Of a stretch of 64,000 bases of DNA, positions 49,377-60,416 are shown in pieces. This stretch comes from Desulfobacterales bacterium (GTDB taxonomy: Bacteria; Desulfobacterota; Desulfobacteria; Desulfobacterales; JAQWFD01). The position numbers and the translations under genes are program-made. The DNA lies in contig JAQWFD010000006.1 in NCBI GenBank assembly GCA_028704555.1, forward strand, positions 58,772 through 122,771, read 5' to 3'. The notes under the pieces are model-generated. The model was not told where the DNA came from. It did not search any database and saw only the letters and a program-made list of their open reading frames with translations. Within the stretch, counting starts at the first letter, position 1. Each line of letters begins with the position of its first letter.

Positions 49377-50778
49377 TCAGGAAAAACCAAGGGAAGCCTG
49401 CGGGCTTTTCGGAATTTATGACCACCCGGATGCCGCCAAGCTGACCTATTTCGGGCTGTATGCCCTTCAGCACCGGGGGCAGGAAAGCGCCGGCATTGCC
49501 GTGGCGAGGGAAAATAACATCACCGCGCACAAAGGCATGGGGCTTGTCTCCGATGTATTCCACATGGGGCATCTGGGACAGCTTCAGGGCGGAAGCACCA
49601 TCGGACATGTGCGCTATTCCACCACCGGCAGTTCCATTCTGTCCAATGCCCAGCCGTTTGAGGCCCACCACAGAAACAAATCCTATGCCGTCGCTCATAA
49701 CGGAAATCTGGTCAATGCCCATACCCTGAAACAGGAGCTTGAGGAAACCGGGTCTATTTTTCAGACGACCATCGACAGTGAGGTGTTTCTTCATCTGTTT
49801 GTCAAAAATTTGAAATTCGGTCTGGAAAAGGCCCTCGTGAACACGGCCTCTCAGTTGAAGGGAGCGTTTTCGTTTCTGGTTCTCACCAGTGAAGGAGAGC
49901 TCATCGGGATGAAGGACCCCAACGGATTCCGTCCGCTGTGCCTCGGCAAATTAAATGGTCACTATATTCTGGCTTCGGAAACCTGCGCCCTGGATCTGGT
50001 TCAGGCAGACTTCGTCCGGGAGCTTGAGCCTGGTGAAATCGTGATCATCGGAAAGGACGGGATACGGAGTATCCGCCTGCCAAATACTGCCAAAAAGTCA
50101 TTCTGTATTTTTGAATTCATCTATTTTGCCCGGCCCGACAGCACGATATTCGGACAGAACGTGTATCTGACCCGAAAGGCGCATGGCAGGCGGCTGGCGC
50201 AGGAAGCGCCGGTGAATGCCGATCTGGTCATGCCGTTTCCGGATTCGGGGACTTATGCCGCGCTGGGGTATTCGGAAGAATCCGGGATTCCCTTTGAAAT
50301 GGGAATGATCCGAAATCACTATGTGGGCAGGACTTTTATTCAGCCGACCCAGCACATGCGCGAATTCGGCGTTCGGGTTAAGTTAAATCCGGTCAAGGAG
50401 CTGCTCAGGGGAAAGGATATCATCATCATCGAGGATTCCATTATCCGCGGTACAACGGTTCGAACCCGGGTCAAGGCCCTTCGCGAATTAGGCGTCCGGA
50501 AAGTGCATATGCGCGTCAGCGGACCGCCGCACCGGTTTCCGTGCCATTACGGCATTGATTTTTCCACCAAGGGGGAGCTGATTGCCGCCAGCAAGACAGA
50601 GGAAGAACTCACCCGGTTTCTGGGCCTGGATTCCCTGCATTATCTGAGCCTGGAAGGGCTGCTGAGTGCCACCGGTATCCCGAATCCGGAGGATCATTTC
50701 TGCAAAGCCTGCTTTGACGGAAAATATCCGGTAGCCTTTGATGAATGCCTGAGCAAGAATTGTATGGAGCGGGGGTAG
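49369..50778 (+). CDS. purF: Amidophosphoribosyltransferase (Fe-S, propeptide type)
   Basis: 469 residues. It makes phosphoribosylamine from PRPP and glutamine, the first step of purine synthesis. The class II amidotransferase nucleophile is Cys11 in EACGLFGI, so a 10-residue propeptide must be removed. The PRPP site is [15 protein letters not shown]. Cysteines in [33 protein letters not shown] and the C-terminal CLSKNC fit the [4Fe-4S]-containing Bacillus-type enzyme. It overlaps carB by 8 nt, coupling pyrimidine/arginine and purine nitrogen use. Confidence 0.96.
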   Translation: MFDQEKPREACGLFGIYDHPDAAKLTYFGLYALQHRGQESAGIAVARENNITAHKGMGLVSDVFHMGHLGQLQGGSTIGHVRYSTTGSSILSNAQPFEAHHRNKSYAVAHNGNLVNAHTLKQELEETGSIFQTTIDSEVFLHLFVKNLKFGLEKALVNTASQLKGAFSFLVLTSEGELIGMKDPNGFRPLCLGKLNGHYILASETCALDLVQADFVRELEPGEIVIIGKDGIRSIRLPNTAKKSFCIFEFIYFARPDSTIFGQNVYLTRKAHGRRLAQEAPVNADLVMPFPDSGTYAALGYSEESGIPFEMGMIRNHYVGRTFIQPTQHMREFGVRVKLNPVKELLRGKDIIIIEDSIIRGTTVRTRVKALRELGVRKVHMRVSGPPHRFPCHYGIDFSTKGELIAASKTEEELTRFLGLDSLHYLSLEGLLSATGIPNPEDHFCKACFDGKYPVAFDECLSKNCMERG

Positions 50779-50780
50779 GC

Positions 50781-50831
50781 AGTCGTGAGTCGAGAGTCGT
50801 GCGTCGTGAGGCTCAAGAGTCGTGAGTCACA
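50781..50831. repeat. Heptanucleotide array AGTCGTG (copy 2)
   Basis: AGTCGTG, AGTCGAG, AGTCGTG, CGTCGTG, then a degenerate heptad and AGTCGTG again. The array begins 3 nt after the purF stop codon. Confidence 0.8.
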
Positions 50832-50899
50832 AGTTGTCGATGGATATATTTTAAGCGGCTGGAAGTTTTCACTGTTTCCAGCCGCTTTTTGTTTTTTAC

Positions 50900-50975
50900 C
50901 CGGCCCGAAGGGCCATCCCTCAAGCGAAGCGCCCCTTCAGCGCGAAGCGCGCTCCTCAAGGCCCGAAGGGCCAGT
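50900..50975. repeat. Cluster of GAA-loop mini-hairpins at the glnA 3' end (copy 2)
   Basis: GGCCC-GAA-GGGCC occurs at both ends, with GCGC-GAA-GCGC and AAGCGAAGCGCC between. It sits in the convergent gap next to the glnA copy 2 stop codon, exactly as the cluster at 32835-32937 does beside copy 1. Confidence 0.7.
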
Positions 50976-50981
50976 CATTTT

Positions 50982-52394
50982 TTATATATCGTAGTACAGA
51001 AAAAACTCGTGCGGATGGGGTCGTAATTTGACCGGATTGATTTCGGATTTTGTTTTGTATTCAATCCACATATCAATCACGTCCTGGGTAAATACATCCC
51101 CTTTTTTCAGAAACGCATTGTCCTCCTTCAGGGCTTGAAGAGCCGCTTCCAGAGACGGCGGTGTTGTCGGTATCACTGACAGCTCTTCGGGGGGGAGGTT
51201 GTAGATGTCCTTGTCCATCGGATCGCCCGGATCGATTTTGTTTTCAATGCCGTCGATGACTGCCATCAGGATGGCTGAAAACGCCAGATACCCGTTGCAG
51301 GCCGGATCAGGGGTTCTGAATTCAATCCGCTTTGATTTCGGTGAAGATGAATACATGGGAAGCCGTATGGCCGCACTGCGGTTCCGGCCCGAATAAGCCA
51401 GGTTGACCGGGGCTTCAAAGCCGGGGACAAGGCGTTTGTAGGAATTGGTGGTCGGGTTGGTAAAGGCGCACAGGGCCTTGCAGTGTTTCAGGATGCCGCC
51501 GATCCCGTAGAGGGCTTCCTGGGAAATCCCTGCGTATTTATTTCCGGCAAACAGGGGATAGCCATCTTTCCAGATGCTGATATGGATGTGCATGCCGCTG
51601 CCGTTGTCGTCAAAGATCGGTTTCGGCATAAAGGTTACGGTCCGGTTGTGGCGTGTGGCGACATTTTTCAATACATATTTAAACCACATGAGCTGGTCGC
51701 CCATCAACACCAGCGGTTTAAAACGTATGTCGATTTCCGATGAGCCGGCCGTAGAGACTTCGTGATGTTGACATTCCACATCGATGCCCAGATCCTGAAG
51801 GGTCAGCATCATTTCAGTCCGGAGATCCTGAAATTTGTCCATCGGGGGGACCGGAAAATAGCCTTCCTTATATCGGGTCTTGTACCCCAGGTTCGGGGAT
51901 TCCTGCCGGCCGCTGTTCCAGATGCCTTCGACAGAATCGATCTCATAGAAACAGCCGTTTTGCCGGGACTCGAACCGGACGTCGTCAAAGATGAAAAATT
52001 CGGCTTCCGGACCGATATATGCGGTATCACCAATGCCGCTGTTGAGCAGAAACCGTTCGGCTTTTCGGGCAATATAGCGGGGATCCCGGGAATAGGGTTC
52101 CATGGTGATGGGGGTGGCAATGTCACCGATGAGAACCAGGGTGGGGACTTCAAAAAACGGATCCATTCTGGCCGTGGACGGATCCGGTATCACGATCATG
52201 TCGCTGGCATGAATCGGTTGCCAGCCCCGGATGCTGGATGCGTCAAAACCGAATCCTTCTTCCATGCTCGATTCGGTCAGTTCACTGATCGGGACGGTAA
52301 AATGCTGCCAGACTCCCGGTAAATCCAGAAATCGTATATCCACGACTTTGGCGCCGTGAGTGCGGGCCATTTCAAGTACTTGTTCAGGCGTCAT
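50982..52394 (-). CDS. glnA: Glutamine synthetase type I (copy 2)
   Basis: 470 residues, clearly paralogous to copy 1 with the same motifs: [53 protein letters not shown] and [21 protein letters not shown]. The adenylylation loop is [10 protein letters not shown] with the Tyr retained. It lies 296 bp after the glnB copy next to glnD and has no recognisable sigma-54 promoter in that gap, unlike copy 1. So it may be the constitutively expressed or glnE-glnD-linked isozyme (inference). Confidence 0.97.
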   Translation of the reverse strand: MTPEQVLEMARTHGAKVVDIRFLDLPGVWQHFTVPISELTESSMEEGFGFDASSIRGWQPIHASDMIVIPDPSTARMDPFFEVPTLVLIGDIATPITMEPYSRDPRYIARKAERFLLNSGIGDTAYIGPEAEFFIFDDVRFESRQNGCFYEIDSVEGIWNSGRQESPNLGYKTRYKEGYFPVPPMDKFQDLRTEMMLTLQDLGIDVECQHHEVSTAGSSEIDIRFKPLVLMGDQLMWFKYVLKNVATRHNRTVTFMPKPIFDDNGSGMHIHISIWKDGYPLFAGNKYAGISQEALYGIGGILKHCKALCAFTNPTTNSYKRLVPGFEAPVNLAYSGRNRSAAIRLPMYSSSPKSKRIEFRTPDPACNGYLAFSAILMAVIDGIENKIDPGDPMDKDIYNLPPEELSVIPTTPPSLEAALQALKEDNAFLKKGDVFTQDVIDMWIEYKTKSEINPVKLRPHPHEFFLYYDI

Positions 52395-52690
52395 ATCATT
52401 ATACTCCTTAAGATTAAATCAACTGCCCTTTTTTTGCTACAGAGAGCACAGCGTTCGCAGAAAATCAGAGCTTGAAACACTGAATGCCGTTGAACGCAGG
52501 GGCATCAGGCCCGTTTCAATTCGAGTGAGTTGCATGTCCGTCCGCAACAGAGGTTTTAAAACATTACCTTGAGTGCATGACATCGGGCTCGGTACAGTTA
52601 CTGAAAATTAATGCTTATATAACAAAATCCCCCGTTTAAAAAGGGGGGATTTGTGAATGTTTTCAGAAAAAACGAAAATTGCGCAGGCGG
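52395..52690. other. Gap between glnB and glnA with a hairpin
   Basis: AAATCCCCC (52625-52633) and GGGGGATTT (52644-52652) form a strong stem about 40 bp after the glnB stop and may act as attenuator or terminator on the minus strand. No sigma-54 site was found in this gap. Confidence 0.45.
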
Positions 52691-53083
<393 letters not shown>

Positions 53084-53119
53084 TCAATTCCGGACCCTGA
53101 TCTTAATTTCCGGCGCAGG

Positions 53120-55741
53120 TTACAGTGAGCCCGTTTCGGGCAGCACCTTTGCGATTTCGATTTTTATTACCTCCACCTGATCCGGCGCATCGATTTTTTG
53201 TCCGTCAAAATCTCTGACATAAAATACATCGACAACCTGATCCACTTTGGTTGCAATTTTGGCGACCCAGACATCGAGTCCGCATCTGAAAAGCGCATCG
53301 GTAATTCGGTACAGGAGCCCGGGGAAATCATAGGTAAAGACTTCGATGATAGTAAAAAAACTGGAGCCTTCATTGTCGACGACAATTTTATGCTTTCGTT
53401 TGGATGTATAGGGGATGTATCTGCCGTAATCTGCCAGTTTTTCCTGAAGGGCAGTCGACAGATTCAGCTTGCCGGAAAGAACCGACTGCAGATGTTCTTC
53501 TGCGCGTTCCCATCGTTCGTTTTCAAATATCAGATCCGGCGGCGGTTTGACCTTAAAAATATCCAGCGCGATATTATTCCGCCAAGTGTATACCTGTACG
53601 TCAAGAATATCAAGCTGGTTTAAGGTGAAAACACCCGCGATTTTTGAAAAAAGACCGGGAAAATCTCGGGCGCAGATGGTGACGGTCCGGGTATTGGTTT
53701 CTTCGGACCGGCTGATGTCCCATACAAAATCGGCATGTTCCAGACGGCTGTAAAGCTGGATGTGAGTGACAATATCGTTTGCATTGGCGTAGAGCAGATA
53801 TCGGGGAGCCATAAAATTCAGTAAAGATTCCGCCTTTTTTCTGTCTTCCGGTTCGGTTATCGAATTCAGCACCCGTCCTTTTTTTTCCCGGACGATTTCC
53901 ACGGCTTCGCTGGATGCCAGTTCCCCTTTTTCCAGAACGTTGAGGACCTTCAGGGAAAAGTTTCTCAGCAGCGATCCGGTCCAGTCATTCCATGCCTTGG
54001 GGCCTGTGGACATGGAATCGGCAACGGTCAGCAGGTAAAGCATTTTCAGCCGTTCAATATCCCGGATTTTGCTCGCGCAGTTGATGGCCGTCTCTTCATC
54101 GTTTATATCCCGTCGGGTCGCTGTTGTAATCAGTGTCAGATGTTCCCGGACCAGAAATGCCACCGTGTCGATATCGGACGGCGAGAACTTTTTTTTTGCC
54201 AGAATCGTCCGAACGAGTTTTGCGCCTGCGTCAGAATGATCCTCTCCGGCAACCCCTTTTCCGATATCATGGAGCAGTGCGGCCCATAGCAGCAGCAGGG
54301 GCTTTGACAGCTCTTTGTATACCTGTTCCTGAAATTCGTTTTCAGGCTTTTCCGGCGCAAGGGTAAACTGCTTGACGGCTTTGACGGTCCGAAGGGTGTG
54401 TTTGTCCACCGGGTACAGATGATACTCGTCATATTGTATCCGGTTGACAATGGCCCCCATTTCGGGAATGATCTGAACCAGAAGTCCGGTTGTCATCATT
54501 TCACTCAAAACGTTGAAGTGTCGAACGGGGGACAGCAGGATATGATTGAATGATTCAACCGCCGACGGGCAGTTTACAATGGTGTCATCGGCAAGATGGG
54601 AAAATTCCCTCACCATGCGGATCGCTTCGGCGCTTAACGGAATATTGAGACGAGCACTTTCTTCAAATATCTTCAACAGCAGATCCGGACGGTGCAGAAT
54701 TTTCAACGGGCTGGCAAAGTGCAGGGTGTTTTTGATGAGGCGAAGATCGCTGTCAGCCGTCCGGCCAATGGAATCCATGGGAAGCCTCCCTATGGGCCGG
54801 TAGCCCTGTTCATTGAGAAACAATAAAAATTCATGTTTGAGCCAGTCCATTTTTTCGTGAAGCGTGCCCAGAAAAATTTCAACCGGCATATGGCCATCTT
54901 TTTCTTTGATATCGAGGGCCTGGGATATCTTGATCTGAAATTCAAAATACAGCTGGTTGCATACTCTGCCGGAAAGCGCATGCAGGATATTTCTCACGTG
55001 CCAGATAAAGGAAAGGGCCTCCGTCAGACAATGATATTCATCGTGAGACATAAACCCCATTGTTTCCAGATCTTCCGGTTGCTTCAGTCCGGATTTGATT
55101 TTGGCGATCCACAAAATGGTGTGGTAATCTCTTAATCCGCCCTGGCCATCTTTCAGGTTGGGTTCGAGCAGATACGATGAATCACCGAAATGCTGATGGC
55201 GGTCTTCATTGCGCTGAACCAGCGACTGGATGATCCGGTCGGATCCGGGGGTTATAACTTTTTTTCTCAGCTGCATCATCAGCTGATCGTACCATTGCCG
55301 GCTTCCGCATACCAGCCGGGCATCCAGCAAAGACGTCAGTACTTCAATGTCCTGACCGGCCAGGCTGAGGCATTCGTTCAAGGTTCGTGTGGCATGGCCG
55401 ACATCGAGCCCCATATCCCACAGCGGGTACAGCATGTCCCGGATCAGCTGCACGGCCTTGTCAGGAATGCTTCGTTTGAACAGAAACAGAAGATCCACGT
55501 CCGAATGGATGCATTGCTCTTTGCGTCCGTAACCTCCCAGTGCAACGATGGCATATGGAAATGCGGATAGGGTTTTGCATCGGGACTGGTTCAGATGAAA
55601 ACCGGCGCAGAAATATTCATCCAGAACATCGGCATGATGTTTCATAAAATTTACGGCAGTGTAGTTTAAAAAATTTGAAATGAGCAACTGCCGGGTTTCC
55701 TTCAGGGTGTTGATGATTGTCTTCATATCGGGTGGGGCCAT
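53120..55741 (-). CDS. glnD: PII uridylyltransferase / uridylyl-removing enzyme
   Basis: 873 residues. The nucleotidyltransferase domain has GGYGRKEQCIHSDVDLLFLF near residues 70-90. The central GlnD-type helical region follows, then the HD domain (LLHDIGKGVAGEDHSDAGAKL, about 490-510) for deuridylylation. Two C-terminal ACT domains sense glutamine (VTICARDFPGLFSKIAGVF and IEVFTYDFPGLLYRITDALF). It uridylylates PII when glutamine is low and removes UMP when high. The gene sits between glnE and glnB. Confidence 0.96.
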   Translation of the reverse strand: MAPPDMKTIINTLKETRQLLISNFLNYTAVNFMKHHADVLDEYFCAGFHLNQSRCKTLSAFPYAIVALGGYGRKEQCIHSDVDLLFLFKRSIPDKAVQLIRDMLYPLWDMGLDVGHATRTLNECLSLAGQDIEVLTSLLDARLVCGSRQWYDQLMMQLRKKVITPGSDRIIQSLVQRNEDRHQHFGDSSYLLEPNLKDGQGGLRDYHTILWIAKIKSGLKQPEDLETMGFMSHDEYHCLTEALSFIWHVRNILHALSGRVCNQLYFEFQIKISQALDIKEKDGHMPVEIFLGTLHEKMDWLKHEFLLFLNEQGYRPIGRLPMDSIGRTADSDLRLIKNTLHFASPLKILHRPDLLLKIFEESARLNIPLSAEAIRMVREFSHLADDTIVNCPSAVESFNHILLSPVRHFNVLSEMMTTGLLVQIIPEMGAIVNRIQYDEYHLYPVDKHTLRTVKAVKQFTLAPEKPENEFQEQVYKELSKPLLLLWAALLHDIGKGVAGEDHSDAGAKLVRTILAKKKFSPSDIDTVAFLVREHLTLITTATRRDINDEETAINCASKIRDIERLKMLYLLTVADSMSTGPKAWNDWTGSLLRNFSLKVLNVLEKGELASSEAVEIVREKKGRVLNSITEPEDRKKAESLLNFMAPRYLLYANANDIVTHIQLYSRLEHADFVWDISRSEETNTRTVTICARDFPGLFSKIAGVFTLNQLDILDVQVYTWRNNIALDIFKVKPPPDLIFENERWERAEEHLQSVLSGKLNLSTALQEKLADYGRYIPYTSKRKHKIVVDNEGSSFFTIIEVFTYDFPGLLYRITDALFRCGLDVWVAKIATKVDQVVDVFYVRDFDGQKIDAPDQVEVIKIEIAKVLPETGSL

Positions 55742-55785
55742 ATCCGTTTTTCCCTCTGGGCAATGGAATTTGAAAGCTTAATATT

Positions 55786-55910
55786 GATGAATTCGTAAAA
55801 AGTGTCCGAACCCGTCATTCCCGCGCAGGCGTGAATTCATAACACACTGAAATATATTGGCTTGTCTTTTCAGTCGAATGACAAACAAGGGCTGAATATG
55901 AGTTTTTACA
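55786..55910. repeat. Degenerate inverted-repeat element (TCGTAAAAA ends)
   Basis: Left GATGAATTCGTAAAAAGT and right GAGTTTTTACAATG are imperfect inverted ends around CCCGTCATTCCCGCGCAGG, in the gap between glnE and glnD. Related to 16085-16250. Confidence 0.45.
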
Positions 55911-55941
55911 ATGTAACCTGCAGCAGCTGCAAGATAAAAAA

Positions 55942-58842
55942 TCAGGTGTCGAATACCTTTTTCCAGATGCGCGTTATGTCTTTTCTGACGTCTGCAAACT
56001 GCCCGGCCTCCACCCTGGCCGGTTTTTCCTGAAGGCTGAGCCGGTGAGCCACGGACCGGTAGCTGAGGTATGCCTTCCTGAGAAAGAGGGCCGTGGATGG
56101 ATCCATAATTTTTGTAGACGCCAGGGTCTGAAGCAGCCGGACATTATCGGTCCATCGTGTCAGTTCAGGATGGTTGCAGGCATTGAGCAGCACCAGGTAC
56201 TGCACCAGAAATTCGATATCCACCATCCCGCCCGGACCCTGCTTGAGATCGAAGATGTCCGGGTCCGGCACGAGCAGCTCTTTTCCCAATCGGTTTCTCA
56301 TGTCGATGACGTCTTTTCGAAGGCTGCTTTTGTCCCGGGGTGCGGAAAGGACGGCTTTTCGGATAGATTCGAATCGGGCCGTAAGACGCGGGTCTCCGGT
56401 GATGGCCCGTGTCTTGACCAGTGCCTGGTGTTCCCATGCCCACGCTGTTTCAAGCTGATAAGCCTCAAACGATTCAATGTGGCTGACCAGAATGCCGGCA
56501 CTGCCGCTGGGCCGGAGCCGCATATCGGTTTCATACAAAATACCGGCCTGGGTGTGTGCGGTCAGAATATGGATAAACCGCTGGCCCAGTCGGGCATAAA
56601 ACGATGTGTTATCTATCGGCCGATCGCCGCCCCGGGTGGCCTGTCCCGGAACTCCCGAATGCAGAAACACCAGATCCAGGTCGGAAGCATACCCGAGTTC
56701 GATTCCCCCCAGCTTTCCATAGGCGATAACGGCAAATCCATTTCCGGCGGACTCGTCATCGGGCTGACAGACGGGGCGTCCGTGCTTTTGAATCAGGTGA
56801 TTCCATGACAGCTCGAGTACCTCGTCGAGAACCGCCTCCGCGATATAAGACAGATGGTCGCTGACTTTCATCAGGGGCAGCGCTTCGGTAATGTCGGCGG
56901 CCGCCACCCGCAGCAGGTTGACCTGCTTGAAGATGCGCAGCGTTTCCATCTGATATTCCAGATCATCGGCGGGCACCTGCTTGAGGCGTCGCCTCAGTTC
57001 GGACTGAAGCTCCTGTTTTCCGGGAGGTGCATACAGGCTTCGGGGGTCCAGCAGTTCGTCAAGCAGAACCGGGTGCTGCCGCAGGAAAGAGACAATCAGG
57101 TGGCTGGCGCCGGCAAGTTTGACAAGATGCACCAATGCCGTCGGATTTTCAAGCAGCAAAGCCAGGTAGCACGTTCTCTGCTCGATGGTTTTGATCAGAT
57201 CGACGATTTGATTCAACACCGCTTCCGGTTCCCTGACCTTGCCCACCTGCTTCAGGATGAGGGGGACGAGTTTGTCGAGGCGGTCCCTGCCTTCCCGGCT
57301 CAGGGAACGGGTGGCGCTGTCATTTTTTAAAAAATCCATCAGCCCCGTAACGACCGTGATATCCGTGAACCCGGCATCGGTCAGAACTTTTTCCCCCGAC
57401 TCATCTTTGAGCCCGTGGTGCCAGATTCCCGAGAGCCGGATCAGATTCTCCCGGTCCGGATCCTCGGCATTTCCTGAATTTGCGCCCGCAAGAAGTTCGT
57501 TGAAATGATGCTGAACCCGGGTGCGATGATGCGAGAGCTGTTTTCCAAACGATTCAAATCCGTCAAATCCCATGGATGCGGCGATCCGTTCCCGGCCAGC
57601 CGGATCTGACGGCAGCTTGTGAGTTTGCAGATCCGAAAACTCCTGAAGACGGTGCTCCGTATTTCTAAGAAAAATGTAGGCATCCTGAAGCTCTTCGTAA
57701 ACCTGGTCCGGAATGTAATGCTCACGGGCAAGAATCTGAAGGACGCTCTGGATGCAAAGGATTTGAAGCTCAGGGGTTACGCCGGCCCGGATCAGCTGGA
57801 AAATCTGGCCGAAAAATTCTATTTCCCGGATTCCGCCCGGGCCGAGTTTGATGTTATCTTTCAGGTCTTTTCGTTTGACTTCAAGCGCGATGCTGTGTTT
57901 CATGTCCCGGAGTGAATCAAAAGCTCCGAAATCCAGATACCGCCGATAGACAAAGGGCTTTAACCGTTCAAGCAGCCGCTTTCCGGCCGCTTTGTCGCCG
58001 GCGGCGACCCTGGCTTTGATCCATGCATACCGCTCCCATTCCCGGCCCTGCCATTGATAATAATCTTCCATGGCTTCAAAGCTCATGGCCAGGGCGCCGC
58101 TGTCTCCGTACGGCCGAAGACGCATATCGACTCTGAACATGGGGCCGTCGGCTGTAGTGGTTCCTAAAACAGTGATCAGTTTTCGGCACAGCTTCAGAAA
58201 GAACTCATCATTGCTGATCGGCACAGCGCTGCCAGTCGTCTCGCCTGCATCCGGATAGGCAAAGATCAGATCGATGTCCGATGAGAAATTCAGCTCACAG
58301 GCACCCAGTTTGCCCATTCCCAGAACCACTAATTGCCCCTGGCTGCCATCGAAGGAAACCGGGGTGCCGTATGTGCGGCACTGCCATTGATACAGGCGCA
58401 ACAGCGCGTGTTCGATGCAGGCATCGGCAAAGGCCGAAAGATCGCGCATCACTTCATTCAGGTCCGCCCGGCCTGACAGGTCCCGCCAGGCAATACGGGT
58501 CATCTCCCGCATGCGGATTTTCCGGAGAACGGTCTGCAGCTGCAGCTGATCATCGACTGTCGAGAGCTTTTCCCGGATCATGTGCGAATAATTGTCGGGT
58601 GGATAGACCCGATCAAGGTCGCCGCTGTTGATCAGATCACTGGCAAGTTCGGGAAACCGGGTGCAGCTTTTCGTTACAAAATCACTGAAACAAAACACCC
58701 GTTTCAGGGATTCGTTTGATTCGGGATCATCCGGCAGGCAGATTCCTTTTTTATCAACGGCTTCGCAGAATTCTTTCCACTTGGACTGCAGATCCCGGTT
58801 CAGTATTTCAGGCAGCGCCGAGGTGGTGACGGTATTTTTCAT
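55942..58842 (-). CDS. glnE: Glutamine synthetase adenylyltransferase / adenylyl-removing enzyme
   Basis: 966 residues, full length. Two nucleotidyltransferase domains: an N-terminal one (GMGKLGACELNFSSDIDLIFAYPD, about 175-195, deadenylylation) and a C-terminal one (AYGKLGGIELGYASDLDLVFLHSG, about 690-710, adenylylation). Each is followed by a helical GlnE domain (GPGGIREIEFFGQIFQL and GPGGMVDIEFLVQYLVL). It modifies the Tyr of the GS adenylylation loop under PII control. It heads the minus series glnE-glnD-glnB-glnA. AAGG precedes the ATG. Confidence 0.96.
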   Translation of the reverse strand: MKNTVTTSALPEILNRDLQSKWKEFCEAVDKKGICLPDDPESNESLKRVFCFSDFVTKSCTRFPELASDLINSGDLDRVYPPDNYSHMIREKLSTVDDQLQLQTVLRKIRMREMTRIAWRDLSGRADLNEVMRDLSAFADACIEHALLRLYQWQCRTYGTPVSFDGSQGQLVVLGMGKLGACELNFSSDIDLIFAYPDAGETTGSAVPISNDEFFLKLCRKLITVLGTTTADGPMFRVDMRLRPYGDSGALAMSFEAMEDYYQWQGREWERYAWIKARVAAGDKAAGKRLLERLKPFVYRRYLDFGAFDSLRDMKHSIALEVKRKDLKDNIKLGPGGIREIEFFGQIFQLIRAGVTPELQILCIQSVLQILAREHYIPDQVYEELQDAYIFLRNTEHRLQEFSDLQTHKLPSDPAGRERIAASMGFDGFESFGKQLSHHRTRVQHHFNELLAGANSGNAEDPDRENLIRLSGIWHHGLKDESGEKVLTDAGFTDITVVTGLMDFLKNDSATRSLSREGRDRLDKLVPLILKQVGKVREPEAVLNQIVDLIKTIEQRTCYLALLLENPTALVHLVKLAGASHLIVSFLRQHPVLLDELLDPRSLYAPPGKQELQSELRRRLKQVPADDLEYQMETLRIFKQVNLLRVAAADITEALPLMKVSDHLSYIAEAVLDEVLELSWNHLIQKHGRPVCQPDDESAGNGFAVIAYGKLGGIELGYASDLDLVFLHSGVPGQATRGGDRPIDNTSFYARLGQRFIHILTAHTQAGILYETDMRLRPSGSAGILVSHIESFEAYQLETAWAWEHQALVKTRAITGDPRLTARFESIRKAVLSAPRDKSSLRKDVIDMRNRLGKELLVPDPDIFDLKQGPGGMVDIEFLVQYLVLLNACNHPELTRWTDNVRLLQTLASTKIMDPSTALFLRKAYLSYRSVAHRLSLQEKPARVEAGQFADVRKDITRIWKKVFDT

Positions 58843-58895
58843 ATATTATACCTTACTGTAGCTGATAACTAAAAACAGACGACAGATGATAGATG

Positions 58896-58944
58896 ACTCT
58901 CGACTGAAGACTCACGACTCTTGACTCACGACTCTTGACTGATC
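58896..58944. repeat. Heptanucleotide array (inverted orientation, copy 3)
   Basis: ACTCTCG, ACTGAAG, ACTCACG, ACTCTTG, ACTCACG, ACTCTTG keep a strict 7-bp phase. The array lies between the YchF-like gene and glnE, next to the YchF-like stop codon. Confidence 0.8.
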
Positions 58945-58950
58945 TCCAGT

Positions 58951-59982
58951 TTAGACGTTAAACCGGAAATGGGCAATGTCTCCGTCCTTGACGATGTATG
59001 TTTTTCCTTCGAGTCTGACTGTGCCTTTCTTTCTGGCTTCGGCATAAGAACCGGCGTCGATCAGATCATCGTAGAACAGGACTTCGGCACGGATAAATCC
59101 TTTTTTGATGTCAGAGTGAATGACTTCGGCTGCATCGAGTGCCGGCAGGTCTTTTTTGATCGTCCAGGCCCTGACCTCGTCTTCGCCGACCGTAAAAAAG
59201 GATATCAGTCCCAGCAGCTCATAGGACTGCTTGATGACCCGGTCGGTTGCCGTTTTGCTGATATTGAATTCCTGGAGAAAATCCAGTGCTTCTTCCTCTG
59301 TCATCTGGGCCAGCTCATGCTCCAGCTTGCTTTTGATGATCATGCAGGTTTCTTTGGCGGTCAGATCCCCGACATCCGGCAGGTCGTCATTGTCGTCATC
59401 GTTGTTGAACAGAATGAGCATGGGTTTTGCGGACAGAAATGCATATCCTCTGAGCAGGTGGGATGAGGCGATATCGGGAAATTTTCTCAGGGGGGTCTCT
59501 TGTTCCAGAAGCTGATGACATTCCCTGAGCAGAGACATTTCTTCCGGACTCACGGGTTTTCCCCGTTTTTTATCCAGCTCCACGCGCTCCAGGCGTTTTT
59601 CCACGACAACCAGATCCGAGAGAATCAGTTCCTGATCCAGTGCCAATACATCTTTGTACGGTGCGGGTTCCGGCATTCCGTATACGCTGAAGTTCCTGAC
59701 CACATGAATCAGTGCGTCGCAGTCTCTGACCTGGGTCCATATGCTCAGTTCCCTGTTTTTTTCCTGCTGACTCTGGATGCCCGGAAGAAAGTATTCAACC
59801 TGGGCATAGATTGTTTTTTTGGGTTGATACATCCGGCTGAGAATATCCACGCGACTGTCAGGCACCTGGATCGTGCCGATCCGGGTTTCACCCTTATGCG
59901 CGGATTCGGAAATGTTTCGTGTCAGCGCTTCAAATACCGTTGTCTTTCCTGACCCGGTGAGGCCAATAATTCCGAGTTTCAT
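58951..59982 (-). CDS. YchF/OLA1-like P-loop NTPase
   Basis: 343 residues. The P-loop GLTGSGKTTVFEAL is at the N-terminus, a middle helical region follows, and a C-terminal TGS-like domain ends KKGTVRLEGKTYIVKDGDIAHFRFNV. This is typical of the Obg-related YchF/DUF933 group that prefers ATP and associates with ribosomes. The sequence is diverged from standard YchF: the segment that should carry the nucleotide-specificity motif reads LILFNNDDD and not NVDE-like. GGAG precedes the ATG. Stands between glnE and the nrd genes. Confidence 0.82.
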   Translation of the reverse strand: MKLGIIGLTGSGKTTVFEALTRNISESAHKGETRIGTIQVPDSRVDILSRMYQPKKTIYAQVEYFLPGIQSQQEKNRELSIWTQVRDCDALIHVVRNFSVYGMPEPAPYKDVLALDQELILSDLVVVEKRLERVELDKKRGKPVSPEEMSLLRECHQLLEQETPLRKFPDIASSHLLRGYAFLSAKPMLILFNNDDDNDDLPDVGDLTAKETCMIIKSKLEHELAQMTEEEALDFLQEFNISKTATDRVIKQSYELLGLISFFTVGEDEVRAWTIKKDLPALDAAEVIHSDIKKGFIRAEVLFYDDLIDAGSYAEARKKGTVRLEGKTYIVKDGDIAHFRFNV

Positions 59983-60118
59983 CTGGTTATGTCTCCATTT
60001 GTTCAGAGCTTGTTATTATGGTCTGGCAGAATTGTCATTAATTGGGTATAAATTCAGGAATATCCGCAGATTTTGTGAAAACCGGGCAATTGACGGTGAG
60101 CCGATCGTCACATGCCGA

Positions 60119-60241
60119 ATGAATAACGATGAATTTTCAATTCAGCTATTGAACGATATCTGTCATTATAATCCTAAGATGGATTCATATCATGCTGAGC
60201 TGATTTTGCAAGGGAAGCGTTGGCGGTCTCGTAAAGTATAA
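60119..60241 (+). pseudogene. Coding-like C-terminal gene remnant
   Basis: About 40 codons from an ATG to TAA with protein-like composition (MNNDEFSIQLLNDICHYNPK...YHAELILQGKRW). The same frame is coding-like for a further ten or so codons upstream (ENRAIDGEPIVTCR). No ribosome site and no recognised family. It ends next to the repeat element at 60250, so it is probably the tail of a broken gene. Confidence 0.3.
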
Positions 60242-60249
60242 AATATTTT

Positions 60250-60382
60250 GCCGCGGATTTACGCGGATAAGCACGGATCTTTATTTGGCTTTTTTTTTCA
60301 GTGACGCATGGGGCCTGTCCAGGCTAACAGCCTGAAATAAAATATAATAAACGTAAAATAAAGATCCGCGTAAATCCGCGGC
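60250..60382. repeat. MITE-like element with perfect 19-bp ends (GCCGCGGATTTACGCGGAT)
   Basis: The 19-bp ends at 60250-60268 and 60364-60382 are exact inverted repeats. The 95-bp interior has no gene. Same family as 42111-42207. Confidence 0.8.
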
Positions 60383-60416
60383 AAATAAATATTTCACCTA
60401 ATCCTCTGCCGGGGGT